From Flavobacterium sp. ASW18X (GTDB lineage: Bacteria > Bacteroidota > Bacteroidia > Flavobacteriales > Flavobacteriaceae), in NCBI RefSeq assembly GCF_005144745.1, contig NZ_SWKK01000008.1, forward strand, positions 62,001-126,000: a stretch of 64,000 nucleotides of DNA, in the 5' to 3' direction. The notes beneath the pieces are model-generated. The model worked only from the letters and a program-made list of their open reading frames with translations, had not been told where the DNA came from and did no database searches. The translations under genes were made by a program, and so were the position numbers. How positions within the stretch are numbered: the first letter of the stretch is position 1; each line of letters begins with the position of its first letter. Below, in pieces: positions 38,098 through 46,398 of the stretch.

Positions 38098-38432
38098 AAC
38101 AATTTCCATTTAGGATTCAACAAGGTTTCCATACTGCGTATAAATTCTTCCAACTCCGCCAGACGATTCACCGTTTCCTTTTCGCCTTGCTCTGTTAACT
38201 TATAGTATTTGCGTAAACGGTTATCCACTTTTGCCACCTCAACATCCAACAAACCTTCTGCTTCTAATTTATGAAGTGCCGGGTACAAGGCACCTTCTGT
38301 AATCTTTAGCTCGCCTTTTGTTAATTGTTTTACTTTCTGGGTTATTTCGTACCCATACATTTTACCCTCCTCATCTAACAATTTTAGGATGATGGTACTC
38401 AAACTCCCTTTGTACAACTTTGAATTTGCCAT
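38094..38432 (-). CDS. PadR family transcriptional regulator
   Basis: This 112-aa winged-helix protein starts at MANSKLYKGSLSTIILKLL. The PadR signature MYGYEITQKVKQLTKGEL and the TEGALYPALHKLEAEGLL recognition region are complete. A C-terminal helix (about 85-112) probably mediates dimers. It heads the group of two membrane proteins and an ABC pair and most likely represses it. The in-frame TTG two codons earlier is not preferred. Confidence 0.93.
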   Translation of the reverse strand: MANSKLYKGSLSTIILKLLDEEGKMYGYEITQKVKQLTKGELKITEGALYPALHKLEAEGLLDVEVAKVDNRLRKYYKLTEQGEKETVNRLAELEEFIRSMETLLNPKWKLL

Positions 38433-38443
38433 ATCCAAATATA

Positions 38444-38464
38444 CATAAATTTCTTATGCATAAG
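38444..38464. promoter_or_regulatory. Candidate PadR operator
   Basis: CATAA-N5-TTATG (38444-38458) overlaps the perfect 12-bp palindrome CTTATGCATAAG (38453-38464), 12-32 bp upstream of the PadR start. PadR proteins usually bind ATG-rich inverted repeats near their own promoter. A minus-strand TATATTTG (38443-38436) matches the -7 consensus but would put the transcript start at the ATG itself. Confidence 0.4.
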
Positions 38465-38498
38465 TTTTTTAGGTATTAAAATTAGTGTTAGCTTTCCT

Positions 38499-38506
38499 TA
38501 GCTTTG
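38499..38506 (+). promoter_or_regulatory. -7 box candidate of the ferredoxin reductase-like gene
   Basis: TAGCTTTG matches TAnnTTTG and ends 17 bp before the ATG at 38524. There is no clear TTTG at 19 bp upstream. The putative PadR operator lies about 35 bp further upstream. Confidence 0.4.
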
Positions 38507-38523
38507 CAAAAATTTTATTTGCT

Positions 38524-39573
38524 ATGAGCGATTTTCATCCATTATCCGTTGCTGCAGTAACCAATTTAACACCAAATTCGGTTGCATTAACTTTTAATGT
38601 TCCAGAGAACTTAAAGGAAACTTTTTCTTTTACCGCGGGGCAATACATCACTATTAAAAAAACAGTGAATGGTAATGAGGTAAGAAGGGCCTATTCTATC
38701 TCTTCTGCTCCTAGTTCTGGCAAATTAACGGTTGGTATTAAAAAAGTTGAAGGGGGTACTTTTTCTGTCTACGCCAACGATGAAATTAAAGTGGGTGATG
38801 TTTTAGAAGTAATGCCACCAGAAGGTCGTTTTGTATTTGAACCGAGCAACGAAACAAAACATGTTGCCGCCTTTGCCGCAGGTAGTGGTATAACTCCCAT
38901 AATTTCTATAGCTCAAACGGTTTTAGAAAGCCATGAAGAAAATACGTTTGTTCTTGTTTTTGGCAACCAAACGCCAGCAGAGACCATGTACCATACCACA
39001 CTTTTGGAATTAAAAGGGCAGTTTCAAAGCCGATTTCACATAGAGTGGGTGTACAGTAAAAGCACGGAACCCGATTGCCTTTTTGGGCGTATTGAAAAAT
39101 CTACCGTAAATCTTATTCTTAAAAACAAATTTAAGGAGACCACGTTTGATGCCTTTTATCTATGTGGTCCAGAAGCGATGATAAATACAGTGTCCGATAC
39201 GCTAAAAGAGGGCGGTATAGCTGTAGATAAAATTCATTTTGAATTGTTTACCGCTTCAGAAACGGAAGACACCTTGGCCCAAAATTTAGAAGGCGCTACC
39301 CAAGTAGAAATTTTGCTAGATGATGAGACCTTCAATTTAAATGTAGAAAAGAAAACCATTCTTTTGGATGCCATTTTAAAAGAAGATATAGATGCACCGT
39401 ATTCTTGCCAAGGCGGCGTTTGTAGCAGTTGTATTGCGCGGGTTACCGAAGGTAAGGCAGAAATGGTGAAAAATCAGATTTTAACCGATGGGGAGATAGC
39501 AGAAGGTTTAATCCTAACCTGCCAAGCCCATGCCACCACGCCAACTTTAAAAATAGATTTTGACGATGTGTAA
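38524..39573 (+). CDS. Ferredoxin--NADP reductase-like flavoprotein with C-terminal 2Fe-2S domain (PaaE-like)
   Basis: This 349-aa cytoplasmic oxidoreductase has an FAD-binding domain (about residues 5-105, RRAYSISSAP), an NAD(P)-binding domain (AAGSGITPIISI; YLCGPEAM) and a plant-type ferredoxin domain whose cluster ligands are in CQGGVCSSC plus a later LTCQA Cys. The layout matches PaaE and related reductases that feed electrons to oxygenases or desaturases. No oxygenase gene is nearby, so the partner is unknown. The start was moved to MSDFHPL, where the family begins. Confidence 0.9.
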   Translation: MSDFHPLSVAAVTNLTPNSVALTFNVPENLKETFSFTAGQYITIKKTVNGNEVRRAYSISSAPSSGKLTVGIKKVEGGTFSVYANDEIKVGDVLEVMPPEGRFVFEPSNETKHVAAFAAGSGITPIISIAQTVLESHEENTFVLVFGNQTPAETMYHTTLLELKGQFQSRFHIEWVYSKSTEPDCLFGRIEKSTVNLILKNKFKETTFDAFYLCGPEAMINTVSDTLKEGGIAVDKIHFELFTASETEDTLAQNLEGATQVEILLDDETFNLNVEKKTILLDAILKEDIDAPYSCQGGVCSSCIARVTEGKAEMVKNQILTDGEIAEGLILTCQAHATTPTLKIDFDDV

Positions 39574-39576
39574 AGT

Positions 39577-39942
39577 TTAATTTTTAAGCTGCGTAAATAA
39601 TTGTTCAAGATTGGTAAATTCTTTCTTGACCTGACTTACACCAATAGCACCACCAGAAAATCCAGAAGTTGCTTTAATCAATTGCAACTTGGCTTCGTTT
39701 TGCCCATTAAATTCTATATATAGTTGAAGTTTAAAATATTTGTAGAAAGCACCTAAAAGAATGCGCAAAATTCTGTTACCCTTTTCATAGGTGCCATTGC
39801 TTTTATCTCCTTGAATTAACTGGTAACCACGATTCGCCAAGAGTTAGTGCACTTGTTGCGTAAATTTCTCTTTTTCTACCTCAGAATAATAAAAAGTTTT
39901 TTGATTCTTTACATCGGGGTCTCTTTTTACTAAAACAGCCAT
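39577..39942 (-). pseudogene. Small conserved-looking gene interrupted by an in-frame TAA
   Basis: From the ATG at 39942 the frame reads MAVLVKRDPDVKNQK and continues to KFTQQVH, then meets TAA (39846-39844). It carries on in the same frame as LLANRGYQLIQGDKSNG to a stop at 39577. Joined, the product would be about 121 residues with no frameshift needed. The downstream part alone opens only with a TTG and lacks a natural start. A Gln or Lys codon changed to TAA is the simplest explanation. The product would be a small soluble protein of unknown function. Confidence 0.6.
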
Positions 39943-40010
39943 TGGTTTTCTTTTTTGTTGGTGTAAAACTAACGCGGTTTACCATCGTATGGTATCCCTG
40001 AAAACTGGGT

Positions 40011-40790
40011 TTATGGCTTGTTCTTATCTAAATAAGCATCCATAGCAAAGTTGGCGGCATCATAGCCAATGGTAAACGCTTTTTCTATACCTTTTTTGTC
40101 TAAAACGCCTATTTGGTCTAACTGCGCCGGCTCTATCAAAATATCGCATTCACAAATTTTCTCCCTACAAGAAGCGTAAATCATAAGGCCTGTTATACGG
40201 CTCGTAAGTTGCAGTGAATTGCTCAGGTCCTTTTTTTGTAATCTACCATTAACAGATACATTACTGCCAACGACTAAATCTGCGCCTTGCTCTACATATT
40301 CTTTTGGAAAATTGTTCATAATGCCACCGTCTGCGTACAATACCTTATCTATTTCTACAGGACTAAAAACGGGAGTTAAAGCTGCGGAAGCCAGTAAGGG
40401 CATAATTAACGCCCCTTGGTTAAATACCTTTTCTGTTCCTTGTAACAAATCCGTTGCTACCACATGTAAGGGAATATTTAACTGTTCAAAAGAATCATGC
40501 GGGAAAAATTGTTGAAAAACATTAAAATAACGTTCGGTATCTATAAGTCCCGGTTTCCCAATAGCAAAAAAACTGTACTGGAATAAGGGTGTCTCTTTAA
40601 AGAAGGCCAACATTTCGTCTATCCTATTACCATTTGCATACAAAGCGCCAACCAAGGCACCAATACTTGCACCTGCTACACTCTGGGCTTTTACTTCTCG
40701 CTCTTGCAGTACTTTTAATAAGCCAATATGGGCCATGCCTCGAATGCCTCCGCCAGATAAAACCAGTCCTATTTTCTTTCCAGTAAACAT
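40011..40790 (-). CDS. Patatin-like phospholipase
   Basis: This 259-aa lipid acyl hydrolase of the patatin/RssA family has the oxyanion motif SGGGIRG (12-18), the nucleophile elbow GASIG (Ser42) and the catalytic-dyad Asp in YADGGIMNNFP. A Cys-containing stretch (ASCREKICECDI) near residue 210 is unusual for a cytoplasmic enzyme but seen in relatives. There is no signal peptide, so it should act on membrane lipids from the cytoplasm. It is transcribed away from the SusCD/ArsS operon. Confidence 0.9.
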   Translation of the reverse strand: MFTGKKIGLVLSGGGIRGMAHIGLLKVLQEREVKAQSVAGASIGALVGALYANGNRIDEMLAFFKETPLFQYSFFAIGKPGLIDTERYFNVFQQFFPHDSFEQLNIPLHVVATDLLQGTEKVFNQGALIMPLLASAALTPVFSPVEIDKVLYADGGIMNNFPKEYVEQGADLVVGSNVSVNGRLQKKDLSNSLQLTSRITGLMIYASCREKICECDILIEPAQLDQIGVLDKKGIEKAFTIGYDAANFAMDAYLDKNKP

Positions 40791-41003
40791 GAAGAAATTT
40801 TATAGGTTAAAAGTACTGTTTCACAACTAATTATTTTGCGCTTACAGTTTAAAAAAAAGTTTTGTTTATTTTTTCTTCAACAGTAAAACCTTAATTAAAA
40901 TAACTCCGTAGGTAACAAAAAAGAAACAAGAATAGATTTTTAAGAAAAAACCTGTAATTTAAATTCAAGTATTACGAACCAATACCCATAACAAACGTTT
41001 AGT

Positions 41004-41681
41004 TTGCATAAAAAAGCCCATCATACCGCTATTTTAATCTTTGCACAAAGTGCAAAATTAGAAGCCTTACGTAAACCCATTCGTAATGGTGAGCTAGTAT
41101 TTGATGCCTTAAACAAGCAAACGCTTTCCATAGTCCAGGCCACAGGCTTACCCTATTTGGTTTGGGACGAAGAAAAACAAATTGGCGAAACCTTTGCCGA
41201 ACGTTTTTCTAACGCATTACAGGCCGTTTTTGACAAGGGCTATAAAAATGTAATTTCTATTGGTAACGATAGCCCTAATCTAACAGTATCCAAACTTAAA
41301 CAGGCCTACAAGCAAATCTGCAAGGGCAAAACAGTTTTAGGTCCTTCTACGGATGGCGGCGTCTACCTAATTGGTATTCATAAAGACCATTTCAGATACA
41401 ACGATTTTAAGCGCTTGCCTTGGGAACGTATTTCGCTTTTTAAACGTATTTCCGAATCTTTTGGCTTAGCCGGTGAAATTCATCAGTTAGAAACTTTGAC
41501 CGATGTTGATTCGGAAACCGATATTCTTGAGATACTCCAAAAACCCATCACACAGTCTTTAAAAAGAGCTTTAGTGCTTGGCCTATCCAGACAAGCAGCC
41601 CCTAAAACGTACACACACCTTAGCCATACAACACACTACCTGTCTACCTTCTATAACAAAGGCTCTCCCCAGTATACCTAA
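41004..41681 (+). CDS. DUF2064 glycosyltransferase-like protein (rSAM/selenodomain-associated transferase 1)
   Basis: This 225-aa protein is of the CofC/GT-A-like DUF2064 family. The signature blocks IGNDSPNLTVSKL and LGPSTDGGVYLIG are visible, and the N-terminal nucleotide-binding strand is AILIFAQSAKLE. A stop codon at 40989-40991 and the absence of any ATG make the TTG at 41004 the likely start. The family is known for genomic association with the radical SAM protein encoded at the far end of this operon. The C-terminus (about 185-225) is a Thr/His/Tyr-rich tail without known function. Its transfer substrate is unproven. Confidence 0.85.
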   Translation: MHKKAHHTAILIFAQSAKLEALRKPIRNGELVFDALNKQTLSIVQATGLPYLVWDEEKQIGETFAERFSNALQAVFDKGYKNVISIGNDSPNLTVSKLKQAYKQICKGKTVLGPSTDGGVYLIGIHKDHFRYNDFKRLPWERISLFKRISESFGLAGEIHQLETLTDVDSETDILEILQKPITQSLKRALVLGLSRQAAPKTYTHLSHTTHYLSTFYNKGSPQYT

Positions 41682-41723
41682 GCAGTCCCCCCAACCTACA
41701 TTTTAGAAATCTCAACATCACAA

Positions 41724-44700
41724 ATGAAAAATATACTTTTGGGTATGTTATTGTGCGTTTGCACAATTACCCATGCACAAATCAATATAAGCGGTACGGT
41801 TACCGATGCCAATCAGCAACCCTTACCCTTTGTCAATATCTTACTTTTACAATCTACAATTGGTGCTACTACAGATACCAATGGCAATTTTTCTATGGAA
41901 CTACCCGCAGAAGGTGGTCAGTTGCGTTTTTCGCTATTGGGCTTTACGTCCAAAACGATAACCATTACCAGTGCTAGCAACAACCTCAACATTACATTAG
42001 AAGAAAGCTCAGAACTGCTCAATGAGGTTGTTTTGACCGCACTTGGTTTGGAACGCGAAACCAAAGAATTGGGTTATGTAGTACAAAGTTTGGATGCCCA
42101 AGGGGTAACCGAAGTAAAATCGGTAAACTTTTTAGATAACCTAACCGGTAAATTAGCCGGGGTAACCATTAACCAAGGGCCAACGGGTGTAGGGTCTTCT
42201 AGCCGCATTAGCATACGGGGCGAAGCTTCCTTCAGCAATAACAATCCACTGTTTATCGTAGACGGCGTACCCATTAATAACAACACCGTTTTTAACTTTA
42301 CCAATGAGGCGGCGGCTGGTTTTCAAGAGGTCGATTTTGGTAACGGTGCCATGGAGGTGAATCCAGATGATATTGAAGAAGTATCTGTTTTAAAAGGCCC
42401 AAGTGCAGCCGCATTGTATGGCACAAGAGCAGCCAATGGCGTTGTGGTGATAGCTACAAAAAACGGCAGCCAAAGCAAAGGGTTAGGAATTAGCTACAAC
42501 ACTAGCCTATTTTTGGAAAGTGCTTTTCAGTTGCCCGACTTTCAGAATAACTACGGCCAAGGAAATTCTGGCCAATTTGAATATGTAGACGGTCTTGGCG
42601 GCGGTATTAATGACAATATTACTTACAGTTGGGGACCACGATTGGACCAAGGCACTTTGATTCCACAGTTCGATAGTCCTGTGACCCTTGCTGACGGCAC
42701 GGTAGTTCGCGGTGGTGATACTGCGCTTTACAATGGTTTGCCCATTACGGCAACACCTTTTGTTTCTAACCCAGATAACCTCAAGGATTTTTACGAAACC
42801 GGTACCACTTTCATCAACAACTTGGCTATTTCTTCCAGATTTGATAAGGGCAGTTACCGTCTATCGTTTACCGATTTGCGTAGCGAAAGCATTATTCCGG
42901 GAGTAAATTTAGACCGCCAAACGGTTGCTGCACGACTCAATTTTAGACCTACGGATAAGCTTCAGATTAATTCATCCATCAACTATGTAAATTCGCAAAG
43001 CGATAACCGCCCCTCTAATGGTTACGGTTCTGAAAATGTAAATTACTCTTTGGTGGCGTGGGGTCCACGTTCCCTAAACATTGATAGTCTTAGGAATTAC
43101 TGGCAACCCGGCCTAGAGGGTAGACAGCAATATTCTTTTAACTATACCTTTTTTGATAACCCCTTCTTTATTCTACATGAGAATCGAAACTCGTTTAACC
43201 GAAATCGAGTTTTCGGGAATGTTTCGGCAAAATATCAGATTACTCCACAACTATCCGCTACGGTTCGCAGCGGTATGGATTATTCCGATGAAACCCGGCA
43301 ACTGCAGCGGGCTTATAGCTCTAACCGCTTTCAAAATGGAGGTTATGCGGAACACGATGTGTTTTTTAGGGAAATCAATACGGACTTTCTTTTAAATTAT
43401 ACCAATCGCTTTAACGATTTTAAAGTTGCTATTTCTTTAGGTGGTAATCGATTGGACCAAAAGGCATTTACGAGCCAGTCCCAAACCACCAGTTTGGCAC
43501 AACCAGGTATTTTTAGATTAAGTAATGCAGCATCCCCAGTAGAAGTTTTTGAATTTGAATCTAACAAACGCATCAACAGCTTTTATGGTTTGGCCAAAAT
43601 AGCTTACAAAGATTTTCTGTTTTTGGATATAACCGGTCGTAATGATTGGTCCAGTGCCTTGGCTACGCCATTTTCGGTAGACAATGTTTCGTTTTTCTAT
43701 CCATCCGTTTCTTCTAGCTTTATTCTTTCGGAGGTTGCAGCACTGCCTTCAGCTATTTCGTTTTTAAAACTTAGGGCCAGTTGGGCACAAGTAGGTAACG
43801 ATACCAATCCTTACCAAACTTCTGGTGCTTTTGTGGCACAGACCCCTTATTTAGGACAAGCAACGTTTAGCGAACAGAATTTTATCGCCAATCCCAACCT
43901 ACGTCCGGAGCAAACCTCGGCCGTAGAATTTGGGGCCGATATTCGTTTTTTTGGCGACCGTTTAAATTTTGATGTGTCGTACTACGATGCACTGACCAAA
44001 GACCAGATTTTATCACTGCCCATTGGTATTGCCTCGGGCTTTAGCCAACAAGTGGTAAATGGCGGCGAAGTGCGTGCCAAAGGGCTAGAAGTTATTTTGA
44101 ATGCTACGCCAATAGTTACTGATAATTTTAAATGGAACAGCACCTTAAATTTTAGTCGTTCTAGAACTACCGTAGAAGATTTACCACAGGAAGATGGGCG
44201 TTTAACCTTGGCATACTCCCGTATTTACGATAGTCAAAACCAAACGGTATTTTTACAAGTGGAAGAAGGCGGCCGTATTGGGGATTTGTACGGCACGGGC
44301 TATTTAAGAAATGAAAATGGCGATTTTATCCTAACGGAAGAAGGCCGCTACATCCCAGATAACAACCTGCAAAAACTAGGTAATTACAATCCAGATTTTA
44401 TGCTAGGTTTCAACAATCAATTCAGTTATAAGAATTGGGATTTGGGCTTTCTGTTAGACTGGCGTCAAGGGGGTATTATCGTATCCCGTACGCGTGCTTT
44501 AGGTAATGTGGGCGGTCAATTGGCAGAAACCGCGTTTAGGCCAGAAGAAGGTATTGTGCCACAAGGCGTAGTTAATACCGGTACAACAGAAAATCCGGTT
44601 TATGTAGAAAACACGGTGGCGGTAACCCCAGAAAGTTACTACCGCCAGTTTTATGACCGTAACCATGAAGAAAACAATGTGTATGATGCTTCCTTCTTAA

Positions 44701-44930
44701 AGTTACGCCAAGTAGCCTTGGGCTATACGTTCAAAAACTTGAGTTTTTTACAACAAAATGCCAGTTTGCGCCTATCGCTAATTGGTCGTAATCTTTTTGC
44801 GATTACAGAAAACCCACATTTTGACCCTGAGCAATTTGCCGTACAGGGTAATGGATTCATAGGTGGTGTAGAAGACATGTCTTACGCCACCACAAGAAGT
44901 ATCGGTTTTAAAGCAGGTTTTAATTTTTAA
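41724..44930 (+). CDS. SusC/RagA-type TonB-linked outer-membrane transporter
   Basis: This 1068-aa protein has a signal peptide (about residues 1-18, ending THAQ). A carboxypeptidase regulatory-like domain (about 20-95) and a plug with ISIRGEASFSNNNPLFIVDGVPI and VLKGPSAAALYGTRAANGVVVIAT follow. The 22-strand barrel ends in IGFKAGFNF. It pairs with the SusD lipoprotein 12 bp downstream to import a ligand too large for porins, powered by TonB-ExbBD. No glycan-active enzyme lies nearby, so the substrate is probably not a polysaccharide. Base composition seems higher in G+C than in the EPS locus. Confidence 0.96.
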   Translation: MKNILLGMLLCVCTITHAQINISGTVTDANQQPLPFVNILLLQSTIGATTDTNGNFSMELPAEGGQLRFSLLGFTSKTITITSASNNLNITLEESSELLNEVVLTALGLERETKELGYVVQSLDAQGVTEVKSVNFLDNLTGKLAGVTINQGPTGVGSSSRISIRGEASFSNNNPLFIVDGVPINNNTVFNFTNEAAAGFQEVDFGNGAMEVNPDDIEEVSVLKGPSAAALYGTRAANGVVVIATKNGSQSKGLGISYNTSLFLESAFQLPDFQNNYGQGNSGQFEYVDGLGGGINDNITYSWGPRLDQGTLIPQFDSPVTLADGTVVRGGDTALYNGLPITATPFVSNPDNLKDFYETGTTFINNLAISSRFDKGSYRLSFTDLRSESIIPGVNLDRQTVAARLNFRPTDKLQINSSINYVNSQSDNRPSNGYGSENVNYSLVAWGPRSLNIDSLRNYWQPGLEGRQQYSFNYTFFDNPFFILHENRNSFNRNRVFGNVSAKYQITPQLSATVRSGMDYSDETRQLQRAYSSNRFQNGGYAEHDVFFREINTDFLLNYTNRFNDFKVAISLGGNRLDQKAFTSQSQTTSLAQPGIFRLSNAASPVEVFEFESNKRINSFYGLAKIAYKDFLFLDITGRNDWSSALATPFSVDNVSFFYPSVSSSFILSEVAALPSAISFLKLRASWAQVGNDTNPYQTSGAFVAQTPYLGQATFSEQNFIANPNLRPEQTSAVEFGADIRFFGDRLNFDVSYYDALTKDQILSLPIGIASGFSQQVVNGGEVRAKGLEVILNATPIVTDNFKWNSTLNFSRSRTTVEDLPQEDGRLTLAYSRIYDSQNQTVFLQVEEGGRIGDLYGTGYLRNENGDFILTEEGRYIPDNNLQKLGNYNPDFMLGFNNQFSYKNWDLGFLLDWRQGGIIVSRTRALGNVGGQLAETAFRPEEGIVPQGVVNTGTTENPVYVENTVAVTPESYYRQFYDRNHEENNVYDASFLKLRQVALGYTFKNLSFLQQNASLRLSLIGRNLFAITENPHFDPEQFAVQGNGFIGGVEDMSYATTRSIGFKAGFNF

Positions 44931-44942
44931 GAAGGTATCCAA

Positions 44943-46397
44943 ATGAAAAATAGAAATAAAACAATTAGTATAGTAGTTGCTTTGGTGCTTTCTACCGCTT
45001 TATTCCAAGCTTGTACCAAAAATTTTGAAGACATCAACACCAACCCCAATCAGCCCATTGCTGTAGAACCCAATTTATTGCTTCGCCAAGTTATTTATGA
45101 TTATGGCGAACAAATGTCTTACGAGGGTTTTACCGCTGGTAATTTGTTGGGCCAGTATAGCACCGCCTTAGATTTTAATCTTTTTGACCGTCACGATTTA
45201 AAATCTCCTCAGTTGGGGGGTAATCCTTGGCCAATTATTTACAAAAACCTAAGGGATAATGAGTCCATTTTAGAACTGGCTTTGGAAAACCCTACCCATG
45301 AAGTTTATGAAGGTCCGTCTAGAATATTAAAAGCCTATATGGCGATGGCCCTGACGGATTTGTTTGGAGATGTTCCTTATTATGAGGCTTTTCGAGGTGA
45401 TGCAGCTACGGTTACCCCAGCCTATGACGCACAAGAAACCATTTACTTAGGCGAAGAAGGCATTCTGGATAATATTGATAAAGGTATTGCCGCCTTAGAA
45501 AATTATGAGGGTACCATTGCTTTGGAAGGCGATATTTTATTTGAAGGCGATTTAGATGGATGGATTCGCTTTGCGAATTCTTTAAAACTTAAAGCTTTAG
45601 TGCGTATTGGCAATCAACTAGACCCAAGTACGGAATTGCAGGCCTTGTTCGATGCGGGAAATTTTATTTCCCTGAACGAAGAAAATGCAGTGTTCGATTT
45701 TACCAACGGAGAACCCAATAATTTTAGGTTGGCGCGCTTGCGTATTGGCGACTTTAACAATTTTGTGCTGTCGGAAACTATGGAAGATATTTTAAAGGAT
45801 TTGGAAGACCCACGCATAGCCACTTTTTATAGACCTTTTGCCAATAGTGATTCCGCAGATTTTAACGGGTTACTCAACGGTATCGATGCTTCACAAACTT
45901 CTATTAACCTAGCGGACTACTCTTTGCCAGGGACTATTTTTAGGGAGGAAACCGGCAGATTAGACGCCAATTTTATGACGGCATGGGAAACCCATTTTTT
46001 ATGGGCAGAAGCAGCCGAACGTGGGTGGATTACCGCCAATAGTACAGAATTGTATAACACTGCCGTTACCCAAGCCTTTGCCTATTGGGGCACCAATTTG
46101 CCCAACACCTACTTAGGAGGACCCGCCGCTTTAGCCAATGGCGATGCCCTGCAGCAAATAATCACCCAAAAATGGATTGCCAATACTATTAATGGGTATG
46201 AAGGTTGGATAGAATTTAGAAGAACCGGGTTTCCGCAGTTACGAACAATCTCCGCCAGTTTAAATAACGATGTAATTCCCGTTCGTATGCCTTATCCAGC
46301 AGAAGAGCAGGCACTAAACGCAGAAAATTATGAGGCGGCGGCGGCCAATACCAATGATAACAGTATAAATACCCCCGTTTGGTGGGATAACGAATAA
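44943..46397 (+). CDS. SusD/RagB-type substrate-binding outer-membrane lipoprotein
   Basis: This 484-aa lipoprotein has a signal ending ALFQAC (Cys24), followed by TKNFEDINTNPNQP. It looks like the SusD-like_2 (RagB-type) group, with TPR-like helices and a FGDVPYYEAF segment near residue 140. It acts as the surface lid and ligand binder over the SusC barrel. It is followed by the symporter gene after 1 bp. The ligand cannot be told from sequence; SusD-like_2 members are reported with peptides as well as glycans. Confidence 0.94.
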   Translation: MKNRNKTISIVVALVLSTALFQACTKNFEDINTNPNQPIAVEPNLLLRQVIYDYGEQMSYEGFTAGNLLGQYSTALDFNLFDRHDLKSPQLGGNPWPIIYKNLRDNESILELALENPTHEVYEGPSRILKAYMAMALTDLFGDVPYYEAFRGDAATVTPAYDAQETIYLGEEGILDNIDKGIAALENYEGTIALEGDILFEGDLDGWIRFANSLKLKALVRIGNQLDPSTELQALFDAGNFISLNEENAVFDFTNGEPNNFRLARLRIGDFNNFVLSETMEDILKDLEDPRIATFYRPFANSDSADFNGLLNGIDASQTSINLADYSLPGTIFREETGRLDANFMTAWETHFLWAEAAERGWITANSTELYNTAVTQAFAYWGTNLPNTYLGGPAALANGDALQQIITQKWIANTINGYEGWIEFRRTGFPQLRTISASLNNDVIPVRMPYPAEEQALNAENYEAAAANTNDNSINTPVWWDNE

Positions 46398-46398
46398 C

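Noticed and set aside
41001-41010. Promoter -7 box overlapping the DUF2064 start (TAGTTTG)
   Set aside because: It is one base short of TAnnTTTG and coincides with the likely TTG start codon, so it was not called.
42074-42304. Antisense ORF inside the SusC gene, and similar antisense ORFs in most large genes
   Set aside because: They are shadows of strongly coding frames, with no start context or family features.
41724-46397. Polysaccharide utilisation locus
   Set aside because: A SusC/SusD pair is present, but no glycoside hydrolase, polysaccharide lyase, sulfatase or SusR/HTCS-type regulator lies within the flanking genes.
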